This document shows, in pieces, positions 23,793 to 37,815 of a stretch of DNA of 64,000 bases; position 1 is the stretch's first letter, and each line of letters starts with the position of its first letter. Source of the DNA: Biomphalaria glabrata (taxonomy: Eukaryota; Mollusca; Gastropoda; Planorbidae); NCBI RefSeq assembly GCF_947242115.1, contig NC_074717.1, forward strand, positions 33,706,201-33,770,200. The letters are read 5' to 3'. Under the pieces are notes generated by a model. The model had not been told where the DNA came from. It did no database searches and saw only the letters and a program-made list of their open reading frames with translations. Made by a program: the position numbers and the translations under genes.

Positions 23793-26700
23793 TTAATGGT
23801 GCTAGTGTTAAAACATATTAAATGATAATACATGAATGTGACAATGACAAGTCCACAAGTAGAACTAGTCAAAAGAATACATAATATGTAGTGATGTATA
23901 TATATATATTTTTTTGTACTTGCATATCAACTGTAAGCATGAAACTTTAAAAACATTGATTCAATCAACTCCAATGAAGTAGAAACACAAAAATGAAGGA
24001 AGGATGAAACAAAAATAAAAAAAAACCCACTACATTCAATAAATGGCCAAGACAGCTCAGCATTTCTTTCATCAGTCAAATCTAGTCAGTGTTTTTTTAA
24101 AGCTGATCTTTATCTTTTGTATTAACAAACAACAGAGAGAATTTCTTCTCATTTCATGTGAAAGTATGAAGCTATTGAAAAAAAGAGAAAAATAAGGAAA
24201 AATAAATGGTATCCAATTAGTTTGTCACTGCCTCACTGGCATAAACAATTCATACATGTTCTCTTTATATGAAATACTGAAAAAATAAAAATAAAACAGC
24301 AACTAAAAAACTGATCAACAGCTATTGTCACTGACCAACTTTCTGACACCTATGTCAGTAGTGGTGCTCAAGAAGAGAGAAAGAAGATATATACAGCAAT
24401 GAAATTATTCTTCTCTATTTATTGTTTCTTTACTATACTTTTAAAAAAGGTACAATGGGTTGGGGAGCATAGAAGTAACACAAGAAACAAGTGGAGAGAA
24501 ACTGATCACTACAAGAGGTATGCAGGTTTGTAAAGAGTAAGGAAGAGTGGAAATAAAAATGGTATCAACAAAAGAATAGAAAATCATCAAACCAAAGAGT
24601 TTCCTAGACATAACTGGGTTTTGAGAAACAATTGAACTGCATATGTCTTCATTTTTCTGAAGCACTTCACAACTACAGTACTTACACTTAAGGAACAAAA
24701 ACAGATACAAAATATTCAAATATTATGTACATACATTTTATCTTATACACATGCACCTGAACAGGCTGCCCTGATTTGACATTCCTTTCTAGGCTTGAAC
24801 ATTACTGGTGCAGAAATGAAAAAATGGATAATCTTAAAAATTAGAAACGGATAATAATGAAAACAAAAAAAAAATGTTTCAAGTTATCTAAATAACAACA
24901 TATTAAACACATAAAAAACATTTTAAAAGTTACAAATATTTTTTTTCTTTTTAGTGAACTCAATACCATGGCTTTTTAATAAGATAAGAAGTGCATTAAT
25001 AAAAAAGAACTATTTACAGTTGATAAAAGAAATAGTTTTATAGTAAGATATTTAGTACCCAGAAACTCAGGGTTCTGGCATCAATTTGAGACACTGCCAG
25101 ATATGAAAGGCTTGACATATAAATTAATAAAACAAGGCAGATAAAAATGACCTAACATCTACAGTGAACACAAAAAAAATTGTTTTTATAAATAATTAAA
25201 AATAGATTGAAGTACTGGTAAAAAATATATATATATATATATCTTTTCAAATATAACAAATTTTGATTACTTTGTATGTGAGTTATGTCTTGTACAACCA
25301 GGAAACAGTGTACAATTATATTTTAGTATTCCCCAACTCAAAAAATAACTTCACACTTGGTGGTAATGTGTTGGTCAATAGATGGGGAAGGTTAGCTTCT
25401 TTATAAAGGCATGAGGAAGATAAAATAGACCATTTCATCTGATTTAAGTCAGGCTCCAAACTAAGGCAACCAACACTTTTTTTTTTTCCTTAGCTCGTAG
25501 CACTCTTTAACCACGCCAGTTAAGTCTTGCTATATAACAAGAGTGCATGCCAAGTAGATCTGATGGAGGAATGAAAAAGAAACAAACTTTAGTCCTGGAG
25601 GACAATGACACTTAAAGGAAAATAAAAATGAGTATTCTCTTAAAAGATGTTACTTCAAACCAGGGTCAAATCTGTTGCGTATTAACACCTGGAAAGTTTG
25701 GAGGGAAGGGATTCGCAAGTCAAGACTATATCAACAGTTATTTCTTATTACAAGGGTGATGAAACATTAAACAAAATAGGACTATTAAAAATAAAGTATG
25801 AATTAAAAAAGAAAACAACAACAAATCTTGAAAATTAAACTAAATGATCACATTTCAAAAATGAAGAATATGAAAACACACACACACACATAAGAAAGGG
25901 TAGGCATAAATGTACTATTCAAAATATATATACATTTTGTAACACAGATTCATACTGAGTCAGCACATAGCATAAAACAAAACAAAACAATTTTCCTACT
26001 ATTGTATTATCACCCAACTAAATAAATTATTGCTGCCTTTCAACAAGTAGTTTCAAACAAACATTAATGGCCAAAATAAAATAACAAATTCATGTCAGCC
26101 AAAATAAAATAACAAAGTTAATTCATGTCAGCCAAAAAAAAAAAAAAGTCAATCACATCAGTTCAACAAAACACTCTCATGGAAATACATCTAGTAGTTT
26201 TTTTTTAGACAAACAAAATAAAATTATTACACTGAACAAACTCTTTTGTCCAAAACACTAAAAGTTAAGTTATACCACATCCTAGCAGAAATTATGTTTC
26301 AGCTTAATATAATTCATGTTAAAAATGTTCTTAAGGATAGAGAAATAAAAATGAGCTTGCAAGTGACATGGAAACAGCTTTCTGTTGGTGACAGCATCAA
26401 ACAAACAAAAAGAGAGACAGAAGATCTTGTTAGCCAAACTCAAAGCTTTTTTTATGAAAACAAGCCAGTGAGAAAATTAAAACCTAAAGAAACCCAGCAT
26501 ATTTGGGTATGAACTGAGAAACAAAAACAAACAGAATATAGATCAGATAATGAAATTGTAATTTGAACTGTAATATATTTGAAAACATTGATACCCATAT
26601 TAGATGCCTAATGTTGTGATCATATTAGAATCTTATGATTACCTTTTTATTTAGAAATAATATAATGTGTTTAAATACAGAATCTCTACAACCTCACATT

Positions 26701-29624
26701 CAAAACACTGGGCAATTCATCAAGGATGGACAAAAGCATCAACTAACAACATTTTTACAAGGGAGAATCAGTTCTGTAGCATTCAACCTAATTAACCTAG
26801 CTTGCCTTCCATTCCAGAGTTTGAAAGTTGGGACCAAATCTGTTTAAACATAATTTGTAGTCAGATAAAGATTTTATCCAGATGTATATTTTATACTATT
26901 CACACCATGTTAATTTCAATAATGTACAAAGAAAATACCAATGAACTAATTATAATACAGGTATATCTGACAAGAAAAAAGGAACAAATACTGTCCCAGT
27001 TTCTTTCTTCATCTATGATGAATTTCACTAAACAGCTTACTTTGCCTGAGTAGCAAAACTCTGTTGACTATTTTCTTCTCTTGCACAGAAAACAAAAGAT
27101 CACATTAGCTGCACATTCATCATAGCAAGAAATGATGATACTGAGTGGAGACATGCAATGCTTCATGATAAGTAGCTCACCATGTCAGAATGATCCTTGC
27201 AAATGTGATTTTATCTCACACATATACATTGATGTCTATGAAAAATAATAAAGGTTCACAGTGATACAACATTTCAAAATAATATAATGGGTCATACACA
27301 TGTTTCAGAAGAATTTGAAATGAAAGTAAAATAATATTTCATAATTGCTTTAAAACAAAACAAGAACATGTCATATTACAAAGAATAAGGACAAAATAAT
27401 GTATATATTACAATGTGAATGAAATGGACACAGACACGTGAAATTTTAGTATTGCACTTTTCTATATACATATGTATATATATAAGTAATTTAGAGCCCA
27501 TCTCTAATGAAACCCCTAAACACAAACACACAAAAATAAACTAAAACTTCCATTTATGAAGGATAAAACTGAAGGTATCATTTAGACAACTGATTCTAAA
27601 TCTAACTTCTGAAGTTATATTTTTCACAATAATTAGCTTAGTTTATAAAATATATCTCTATAAACTGTACCATTCTTCGAAACTAAATAAAACAAAATAT
27701 AAATACATAAAACAAAGTTAAATTTAGGTTAAATACAAAATTATAAGATAAAAACAGAAGGCTTTTGTTGGATTGGAAGCTTGTTTCATAATGAAACAAA
27801 AAGTGAACAGTGTCATGATGTCATAAAGAGAATAAGTTTACAATAATAAAATTTCAGAAATGTAGTAACTGTCTTTGAGATTGGTTAAGGTTTTATGCTA
27901 TCATTTAGCAGCAAATTATATTTATCCTTTATTTTGAAAGAATGTATGTATTTATTTTATTAAACTATTCCTTTGTTCCCTGAGTTTAAACAAATTTTGT
28001 ATTTTTTTGCTATTACCTGACTGTGTTAGACCTAACTAAAGCAACTACAAACATTGAGGAAAACAACAAGCAAACTTTTCAACACTTTGCTGACTTCTGT
28101 ACATTTCTGTTGGCTATCTTGATGATTGACTTTTTTTTTTAAGAGGAAAATGCATAAAGATAATTATCAACAATTATTTCTTCAGAAATGTATTAATTTT
28201 ACAAATAACATAATATTGTTTTTATGCTCTTTAATATGTTTTTATACAATTTATGAAGCACTAAAAACATAAGGAGTCAAGATAATCATTATAAGTGAAG
28301 ATGTAGCTTTACATATTATATGTGTTGCTAGATTGAAAATTTTTAAAAATCTAGAAAATCTGAGCAAATGAATAATAATGAAACCCTTTATCCTTTTGTA
28401 TTTAGATCTCTAGTAGAACAAAAGGTATCAGAACCTAGTGAGTCAATTAAAAAAATAAGACTTAATCTCATCATAATTTTGGGTTGAATGTTTAGTACTC
28501 TTATATTCATGTTTATTCTTTCAACCTGCTCAACAAGATTCAAAAAGAAAAAAAAACATTTATTATTTGTTACAAACCATATTCAAGAGTACAATCAGGC
28601 AAAGAAGGTAATATTTACAGTGAATACATGACAAATAATTCTCATAGCGCAAGTTGCTTGGGGAAAAAGAAATGTAATATTTACAAGGAAAAAAGTTAAG
28701 AATATGGTTAGGATTTTAAAACATTCAATACAAGTGGTTTATTTTTAAATGATATTGCCAGTAGCCATACAAGAATTTGTACCACATCCTTCCCTTCAAA
28801 ACATTTACAAAATGGATAAAAAAAAATCCCAAGTTTATTTCAAGTCTTACTTTATTTATCATGATCACTTCTTTCAAAAGGTTGATAAAACTGAACTAAA
28901 AATAAAATGTCTTCTACTAATTTTATCACTTGAAACAAAAAAGTTCATCTCTTAAAATTAAATCTGATATAAGCCTTAAATAAAACAACTTGGAAATCAG
29001 ACAAAATAAGTTATGACATTTTTATGATGTGACAGGACATATAGGAGAGTACCAGCTTTATTATGTCTGAAATAAATCTAAAAATGAAACAATGGCTGAG
29101 ACCAAAGAACTAGGTATGTGAGACATTTTTTTTTTCTTATTAATCATCAATGCCTACTTACTAAGAAATTAAGTTTTAAAAATAGTGCAGACAAAAGTTT
29201 CCTTAACAATATAAATGTAAGTCTAAACAAATCAGAAAACTTTGATACTGTCAAAACCCTACATAAAATAAAGTTAATGTTGGTCCGTTTAGCTGGATAT
29301 CATTCAGCATCTTCACATCATTACCTCGTGGACAACATGTCAATTATTAGACTGTTTAGACAAAAAAAAACAAAAAGACAAAAAAATTGAAGTCACAAAT
29401 AAAAAATAATCTTACTTTTCCCATGTAGTTAGCAATGCTACTCTATGGGTTCATTGCATGTTCCAGTCAGTAAAAAAAATTGTTAGAAAAAGTTATTTGT
29501 ATTAAAAAAAAACAAAAAAAAACAGATCACTGCAGGATGGGGAGTTGGTAGGCAAAGTGACAAGGTTGTATGAAGGTGACTTAGACAATGTTGCTCAACA
29601 TACTTATGCTACCTTGAGAATGTT
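22396..29624. other. Gene-poor A-rich stretch, possible very long PCIF1 3' UTR
   Basis: Over 7 kb downstream of the PCIF1 stop codon contains no exon and no LINE, SINE or hAT piece that I can recognise, in contrast to all other non-coding parts of the window. The plus strand is visibly richer in A than T, so a minus-strand transcript would be U-rich. This is the same bias seen in the TRAF7 3' UTR on its own strand. Simple features: poly-G then (GA)n at 23739-23793, TA runs near 23896 and 25227, and a CA run near 25877. Confidence 0.4.
23739..23793. repeat. Poly-G followed by (GA)n tract
   Basis: About 20 uninterrupted G, then GGGA/GA repeats. A strong G-quadruplex candidate on the plus strand and a likely sequencing trouble spot. 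Confidence 0.95.
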
Positions 29625-32600
29625 CTATGATGGTAAAGAACTGCTGGACAATGGATCCTTAATTTTAGATGCTAGTACGAGTTCCTTAATTTTCTCTGTT
29701 GTTGGGGTCCATTTGTTATAGCCTGCATCATTCTGAAGAAAGACAACCAGAGTGCTGAAAGCTGCTTTGACATTCATTTTGTCCCTGTAAAATATAGAAT
29801 TTCTTGAATGGCAAATACCTACCCACAACAAACACCATTCATCAAAGAAATCGATCAGTATATACAGTTACATTGCAAAAAATATTTGAACATTGTTATC
29901 CTTATCCCTTATGGTCGATTACAAAAAATGCAGCAATCACAAGTTAGATAAAGAAAACGCTCTGAAAGCCTTTAACGTTGAGCCTGCCAAAGATGGACGC
30001 AAATAAGAGAGCACTCATGGTGTGGCACTGTGAAAACTGGCATAAAAATTGCAGTGCACAAAAATGCAGCACTGGCAGAAAAAAAGTGCCAGAGAAAAAT
30101 CAAGTCAACTGACAAAACTCCAACTGGAATAACCTGCCCAGTGTGCAGTCGACCATTCTGGGCTCATAGAGATCTCATCAAACACATGAAGAAGCACAAA
30201 ACCACAGTGCAAAGTCCTTAGCTCCCTGGATGACGAAAGTGAACATCATCGAGCCAAGACAGACAAACTATATAAATATTATATATCTATATATTACAAT
30301 AGATTTGAGCTATGACATAATAATCTTTTATTTGGGTTAAAATTCCTACAAGTATAAGTCAAAACAATAAAGACACTTACTTTGCTAATGGCATATGCTG
30401 AAACCCATGACGATATTCATGCTCTTTAGCAGGACATGCAAACTGTTTCCTTTTAAATCTAAAAAGAACATTTCAAATAACATTTCAAATAACATGACAA
30501 ATGCATTTCAAACTATTCTCTGTTATAAACTAAAACTTCTGTGCCCTATAAATTAGTTCTTATGTTTAGGATATCAGACTTGCTACTAAAGAGAATTAAT
30601 AGAATAGAAAATCCTACTTGCTACTCTCTAAACGAAGCAAGGCTTCTGAAGGTGGGTCTCTCCAGTCAGGAATAAAGATAATGAATGAAAGTGGTTCATT
30701 AGTCTCCTCAAGTAGATTTTCAATATGATCTACCATGGCTACCATCAGTTCCTCTGAAAATGGTGGATTGGCCTCAAAAGATCCACTTGTAGGATAAAAG
30801 TCTAAAAAAGGTCTGAAATATTCAACAAAGATTTGGTTAGAATATACATTATTCATAAATATAGGAAAACCTGGTAGACCTAAGTATTTTTCTTTTTACA
30901 AAGCTTATATCAGGGATACCCAACCTTTCTTCTGATTCAGATAAGCCATTTACAAGTTTCATTCCTTTAAAGTGAAATTGTACATATTTGGGTTGTTATA
31001 CACATTTGTGTATAGTAGAGGAGGGGGAAAAAAACAACACAAAATAAACTTAACTTATTAAGTCTTTCTTTGTTAACATTTCTAGTTTACATTTATAATT
31101 TTAATTTAATATTACTATATGAACTATAGACTAATTAAATTATAAATTATTAACAGTGTTAGCTCACCCACCCATTTTTCAAACTGGTCCAGATAAGTGA
31201 TAGGATAATAGCGTATTGAGAAAGGTAAAAGCATGAAATAGCACTAAACAAAAACAATTGGTACAAATATTATTAAAGGCAAAGATTTATTATTGTTGGT
31301 CTAGATCTATTTCAAATTTAATTACATGACTGATCTGAACTAATATAATCAGTATTTGCAGTAAAATTTATTGTCTAAGGCAGTACCAAGGTATTTTGCA
31401 CTATTTCAATGTTCTCTCTAGCTACAGAAACAATATCATTTTCCTTCGTTTCCCTAAGAAAAGAGCTTTCAGGATCACTCCAACAAGTTAATTCTAAGTC
31501 TTCAAAGTCAAACAATGGGTACAAGTCCTGCATTTTGAGCATAGTATATAATAATATAGATTAAAAAAAAAAAAAAAAAAAAAAGAAGATGATCATGTGT
31601 AAGCTGAAGATTATTACTTTTTTTTTTAAGTTTTCAATTCTTGCAAGAACTAGAGAACTTCAATATTTATACAGGTCAGCAGAGCTAATGCTTACCCTCT
31701 GGATCCAAAGAAGCCATCAGTGTCTGGAAACGCTGAACAGTATTGCTTAAAGTAACAGTTGAATGGGGAGGCAAAACACTCAAAAGTGACCCCAAAGACC
31801 CGGTGGAGGCACTCCATTACAGCTGGAGTTAGTGCACCTTGGTTGCCCTTGCCTTCATTGGGGTTAATTCCAAAGTAAGCCTAACAAAGAAATTAAAATA
31901 CTTACATCATTTATATGTATATGGAATTTCCTTCACAAGGAAATTTAGAATATGAACATATTTTCCGGCCATCTTTGTTATTGTTACTATTTTTGTTCTT
32001 TTTCTTCTTATGTACAATGAAATAACTCTCCTAATTTGTTTACATCCTAAATTTTTGTGTGTGCTTAAGCAGAAACTAACTCTGCACATGCTGCCTTTTC
32101 CCTAAAATTGCTCTAATGTTTAGAAATGAAATAAATAGGTCAAAATACATTTTTCAAATATAAATATAAGGGACATAAAAATATGTCACGATTGACCAGA
32201 ACATCAACATAATGGAAAAAAATAAAAACTTTATTATTTCTTCAGATATTTCCAACATTTTCATTTTCATTATTATACATTATATATATACTGTATATGT
32301 ATACATCATTTATAAATATATTTTCATAACAAAACGATGATTTCATAATAACTATAATACTGAAAGTTCAGACAACCAGCAAAACCTCACTAAATTTGTA
32401 CCTGATATCGTTTCAGTAAACACCAAACTCTTGCTAGAAAGTTATCAAATCTTGGATCATCTCGACAATTCAATCCATATAACTGTTCCTGTAGGGTAAT
32501 GAGAAATGACATTACAAAAATCTTTGAAAAGGAAATTTAAAACAAATTTTGCAATAAATATTCAAAAGTATATTAATTCCATATTTCAGGGCTGATTAGA

Positions 32601-35600
32601 CACAGGACAAAAGATTAAAAGAATCTAATATGATTATTGAGATAAATCCAGGCATAAACTTGTTAACTGACATTATTAGCACATTCAATTAAAAGAAAAT
32701 AAATATAATAACTCTAAAATATTTTCTTCATTTTATATTTTTAAAAAATGGTTAAAAGAAACATACTTCTAACAAGTTAATGATGCAATAACTTCAGAGA
32801 TCTTTGCTATTTTTGTCAACAATAGCATTTTAATGTTACCAGCTAAGTATAAAATCAAGGCTAGAAAAAAACAACTTCATTATTTCCTACTTTGCTTAAG
32901 CTTTCTATAGAAAAACTCAAACTAATTGGATTTTCCTGGAAATTGGAAAATTTATGTAGATCTATATCTTTGGGAGGTTATTAGCATCATAAAGGAGGAA
33001 TACTTTTTTTTTAAAACTGTTGTTACTTGTTAGTTGTAAAATGTTAGGTAGTTGTGAATAATGTTACCAGAAAATATTGAATATCACCCACCATTTTCCA
33101 GAAGTGTTCTTGATTCATTTTAAGTGTTTCACCTTTATATTTCAAATTGGCAATCTCATTTTCAATCTGTCTTTCTACCACAGGAAGTCGCATAGATGGA
33201 ATACTCAGTTGAACTGAATAGCAGTATGTTAGGCGTGGGTTTGTGGGCTGTGGCAATGGTTGACCTTCTGAAATGGTAAAAGAAACTTACAAAAATAAAT
33301 AATTGAAAAAAAAAACTAAAGATTATTATCTTTTTTGTAAAGTAGATATTTCATCAAATAAATGAAAACTTCCACAAAGCTACTTTTCTGAAATTTCTTT
33401 TATGAACTTTACACAATGCGTGTGAGAAATGTGGCTATTTAAGATCAATTAAACCTCTGCCAATTCAAAAATAAAAGTACAAAAAAAAACAAAAAACTAC
33501 CTGCTATATTTTGTTCTTTATACAACTCCCAAGTTTTCGCCTGTATTTTCTGAACACTCTCTGATGACATCTTGTAAATTTTATTGACAATACTTTTGAC
33601 TGACTCTTCTGCAGCTTCATACAAGTGAGGCTGGCATTGTCTTTTCAAGTGAGTCAAACGTTCCTTAATGAAATAAATAGAGGAGACCATACAAAATTGT
33701 GTTTAGCTAACAAAAATAACAAGAATTTTAAAAAATCTAATGGTATTAGATTACTATAAATTACTTATTTGTTAATCAAACCATTCATGTTAACTAGAAA
33801 TTCAAAATCTACTTAGTCATTATTTTTTCTAATTCAGGTTATATATTCCATGCTAAAATTGCACTGAAAATAAAAATGTTTTTTCTTTGTGTCTGTTTAT
33901 ATGTTGTTGTTTGTTTTTTGTAAGCAACTTTTATTTTAGTTTTATATTCTTATTTTACTTTGTAATTGTCTGCTCTGAAGCATCTTTGAGTTTAGGAATT
34001 TTACCAATGATGTTATTTTTGTGAATGTGTGAGGATTCACTAGTGATAAACTTTTGAGTTTGTTCTAGTTTCTTTATTATATTTTCTTGATTTGAGAAAT
34101 CCTAAATAGAAGATGCATTTTCTTGAATTGGCCTAACTAGGACATATAAGATTTTTAGCTTAGTGTTCCTTTAAGATTTTAAAAAATATTATATCAAATT
34201 AGTTTAACATGAATAAAATAAATAGTAAAAATAATAATTTTTTTTTTTACTATTACATGACACTTTTTTTTTTAGGTCTGATTGAATTACATTTATTTGC
34301 TCATTTTTATCTTAAATTTTGAAAAATTACCATTCAAAACTATTTTAAAATCTATTAGTTAAAGACATTTAACTTACCAAATAGTCTTCAAGAGCACAAT
34401 TGTTTTTCTTGCGTAGCCATTTAAAAACTTCATCAACATTCCACTTCACAACTTTTCTACCTTCAGTTGAAGAAGTATTGCTACAAAATGAGAAAGTAAA
34501 TTAATTGAGAGAAGATGCTAATTTGGATTATAATACTTTATTTCCACACAAATACCTTCACAAAGTTAATAAGCATTTTTCGAAATGGAATGACTAGGAA
34601 CTTCAGACGTAAAATTACTGGAAAATGCTCACATTATCAAAACTAACCTTGACGCTATCATTTTTTTGGCAGCTTCAGCATATTTGAATAACTGTCTACG
34701 AGCATCCACTATAAGTGTTGTCCTGATTAATTTGAGTGGTATATCATTCATTATCTCATCAACAAGTGCCCGAGATAGCTCTGGAGTGCAGTCTGAAGGC
34801 AGAAGAGGATCCTTTCCTTTATCAATGACCTTTCGCTCTAAAAGCCATCGATTAAAAGAATCCAATGGAGCGTCGATATCTGAATAAGATAATTCAAAAT
34901 TTTCATTAGCATGCTTTTACTGATATTGAAAGATTTTTTTCCATCAAGAATGTTTAACTATAGTCATTATTTATTTATTTATTATGTACCACTGTCTCTA
35001 CAACTTACAACTTTTAATAAACATTCAATTTATGCAAATTAATAGTATTTTGCCTTTTAAAATATCTATTCAATTTAAATTCTATAATAGCTGTATATAC
35101 CTTATAATAACAGATTAAAGAACTTTACATTATTGCCTTACTAAAGTATCAAGAACTGGAAAACTAATTACTTTCTCTTTGAGAGCACATGTCTTGTAAA
35201 TTCTTTCTAATCTTTGTGACAAGTGTACTACGAAATGACTCAATCTCAGGATGAGGGGGCGGCAAATGTAGAGGTGCCCGCTCTTTTATAACAGCATTCG
35301 TATGTATATCAAAATTCCAAAAAGGTCTGCAATAGTTACAAACATATTATTGTAGTGGTATTAAATCATTTGAAGTAATATATATTGTCAATTAATACTT
35401 TTTTTTAGTTACATGTAATTAGAATAATGACCTAAACACAACATTAAATAATAAAAAACTTTAATTCTTTGAGCCATGTAAATTTTATCATAAAGTTTTT
35501 TCTTTTTCATTATTAAGCATTCATGTTTTTTCAAGGGGACATTACCAAGTTGGCATTATGGAAAGAGATTTTTTATCTCAATGTCAAAAACATATATATC

Positions 35601-37815
35601 CATAAGCATAAAAGGGTAAGAATAGTACAAGTTAGAAAGCATGCACATACTTATAATTTAGCTGGGCTTTTTTTAAGGGACTTCCAACACACAGCTCAGA
35701 GCTTGCCCTGCGCTTTGTGATAGCAACAAGGGGATTAATTTCTGTACTAGGTCGACTCAATCTCTTGTCTAAAGCTCCAGGGATAGGAACAGAGCCATTG
35801 GAAGGCTCTGTGTTAATGCCCAAAGGATCTGTGATTGGGTCATGCTGTAAAAAAAATAAATATTTGTTTTAAGTATGTTGCTAAGGAAATAAATTTAAAG
35901 TCAAAATTCAGCATATTGATCACAGAAAATTCTTCCAAGTTTCAGCCAAGCTCTTAAGTAATGCATGGACTTTCACATTAGATATACTGAAACATGGTTA
36001 TTTAAACAAAGTCAGAATGTTCTTTAACTTTTTAAGTCAAATGGCATAAGTGACCTTTTAACAGCTTATTTCCCGTTTCAATATATCATGCCTTTTTTTG
36101 TCATAGACTTATAATTCAAGGTGTTTAAGTTATTTCTTTTATAATATTTAAGTTGACACTTCTTATGGATACATTGGGACATAGTTCTGCATCCATTTCA
36201 TGCAATATTTGTTGGTACCTATAAAAAAAAAAACTACTTTTGCCACCATTAGCTTCTATTGTGAATTAATTTGTATCGTTATAATCATGGTAGCTTCTAT
36301 TATATTAATGTAGGAAATCCAATGTAACTTAGCCAGTGTTTGTTAGTATATTTTCAAATTATACTGTGTATAGATTATTACAATAAAACATTAAAACAAA
36401 AAGAATATAAAAAATACTTTTAAAAAAACAAACAAAGCTTATAAATATTAAGTGTAACTATGTTAATTTGTTTGGATAAGTCATGAATGTAATTAAATTT
36501 GCAATAGATCTAGACTATCAATAATAAATCTGAGCTAGTAGAAATACTTTTACCGATTGTTTTTGTTTAACACCACAGCTGTCAAATAAGATTTCATTTT
36601 TTATTCCCTTATTCTATACCAAACAAGATAAATAATTACCAATAGTTAATTAACTAGATGGTTAATGTTTTTTACATTGATTCTTGTTTTGACAGGAACT
36701 ACAAATAATTGTGTAAATTTCAACTTAATTCGAGATAGGGTGTGGGAAAATGATGTATGTATGCTGCTAAAATGTTCTAATTGCTTTAAAAAAAACTTTA
36801 CTTTGCTTATAATTGATTTTTTATGCTAAATTCTATTGCTCTTTTTATGTCTATTAACTTTTAGCCATTTATTCCATATAAGTAAAATACCAATTGTCTT
36901 TGTGCAAAGCTTTTAAAAATTAAAAAAATGCAACAACCTTTAATTAAGTAATTATTGTTTGCATATTGATATTAACGTGAACAAAAAAGCAAAAACATGT
37001 AGGAAGGCCAAAGCTCCAACACACATTCCTTTCGCCTGTGACTTCTAATATTTATTTGAAAAATTATGATTTGCATTTTGATATTAAGGTAAGCAAAATA
37101 GGTTAACCTGCCCTCCCAAACACATTTTTACCAAAGAGTTAAAAAAAAAGAGTTATTGAGTGTTTAAAAAAAAAAGGAATGAAGTCTATTTTGTGCAATT
37201 TAACATTTGTATTTAAGCTTTATATAGATTTTTTTATTCAAATATGCACCACAGCCATTTAGGTGAAATAATAAGTAGGTTAATTTTAACGCTTAGATTT
37301 GAATATATCAAAAGCTGTTTCTTAAATGAGCACCTAAGAAGAGGAACCTGTGTACAAAGTTTCACAAATATATTAGGCAGCTCTAGAGACTTCATGAATG
37401 ATTAATCAATGAATAAATGAGATGTACTAAGAGTAAGTATAGAGTTATTTCAGTTACATCATCTGCTATGTTTATGTTGAATTACCGCTATTCCAAGCAT
37501 TGGTGTCTCCCAAAGAGATTCATTTGTAATTTTATTGAAATAGTATGGCCTCCCTTCACGTCTGCTCCAAAACTTTCTCCATCCAGCTTGCAACAATTCA
37601 GGAGGTAGGTCATGCACCTGGTCAGGTGACATGGGTTGTGGAGAGCATGGCTCAGAGCCATCAGAGCTTTGACTATCTGCATGATTGCGAGTCTTAGAAT
37701 TGGTAGATGCAGTAACCAGTGTCTGCACATGAAGTTCAGCTTGATTTTTAGAGCCTACTGAATTGCAGGTCACAGGCCCTGTAGCTGATCTCTCAATTAC
37801 ATGTTGCCCAGACAT
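29625..37815 (-). CDS. PCIF1: PCIF1/CAPAM, cap-specific adenosine N6-methyltransferase, 12 coding exons
   Basis: PCIF1 binds the phosphorylated RNA polymerase II C-terminal tail through a WW domain and methylates N6 of 2'-O-methyladenosine next to the mRNA cap, in the nucleus. Exons: 37815-37486, 35844-35651, 35326-35172, 34879-34648, 34480-34378, 33663-33501, 33267-33092, 32488-32402, 31880-31696, 30812-30618, 30458-30381, 29784-29625. All junctions are GT-AG with phase kept; the product is 685 aa (human about 704). The WW domain is at 69-106 ([10 protein letters not shown] ... [17 protein letters not shown]). The helical region has [21 protein letters not shown]; the Rossmann-type core has [20 protein letters not shown] and the catalytic NPPF at 557-560. 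Residues match the vertebrate protein through almost the whole length. It is followed by 12-residue-scale divergence at the C-terminus, which lacks the mammalian serine-rich tail. The start was taken as the first ATG in the first homologous exon. Confidence 0.96.
29925..30270 (+). mobile_element. LINE 3' end with C2H2-type tail, antisense in PCIF1 last intron
   Basis: The plus strand reads [20 protein letters not shown] with the C-x2-C...H-x3-H spacing, preceded by [11 protein letters not shown] and followed, after a stop, by [19 protein letters not shown]. This is the zinc-finger tail common to a LINE type in molluscs and other animals, where it follows the RT. The segment upstream ([15 protein letters not shown]) fits the same tail. 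No RT domain is present here. It is not a host zinc-finger gene. Confidence 0.75.
31185..31350 (+). repeat. Dispersed repeat (see 5340), direct copy in a PCIF1 intron
   Basis: AAGTGATAGGATAATAGCG, AAACAAAAACAATTGGTA and AATTACATGACTGATC closely follow 5705-5860. It is the least diverged partner of that copy. Confidence 0.65.
36470..36790 (-). repeat. Dispersed repeat (see 5340), inverted copy in PCIF1 intron 1 of the coding region
   Basis: Reverse complement matches 5400-5860, with ACCGATTGTTTTTGTTTAAC and GATAAATAATTACCAATAG in the plus strand as landmarks. Confidence 0.6.

Noticed and set aside
26246-29390. Several frames of 60-90 codons in the A-rich region
   Set aside because: Composition is Lys/Asn/Ile-rich as expected by chance from AT-rich sequence; no splice partners or homology.
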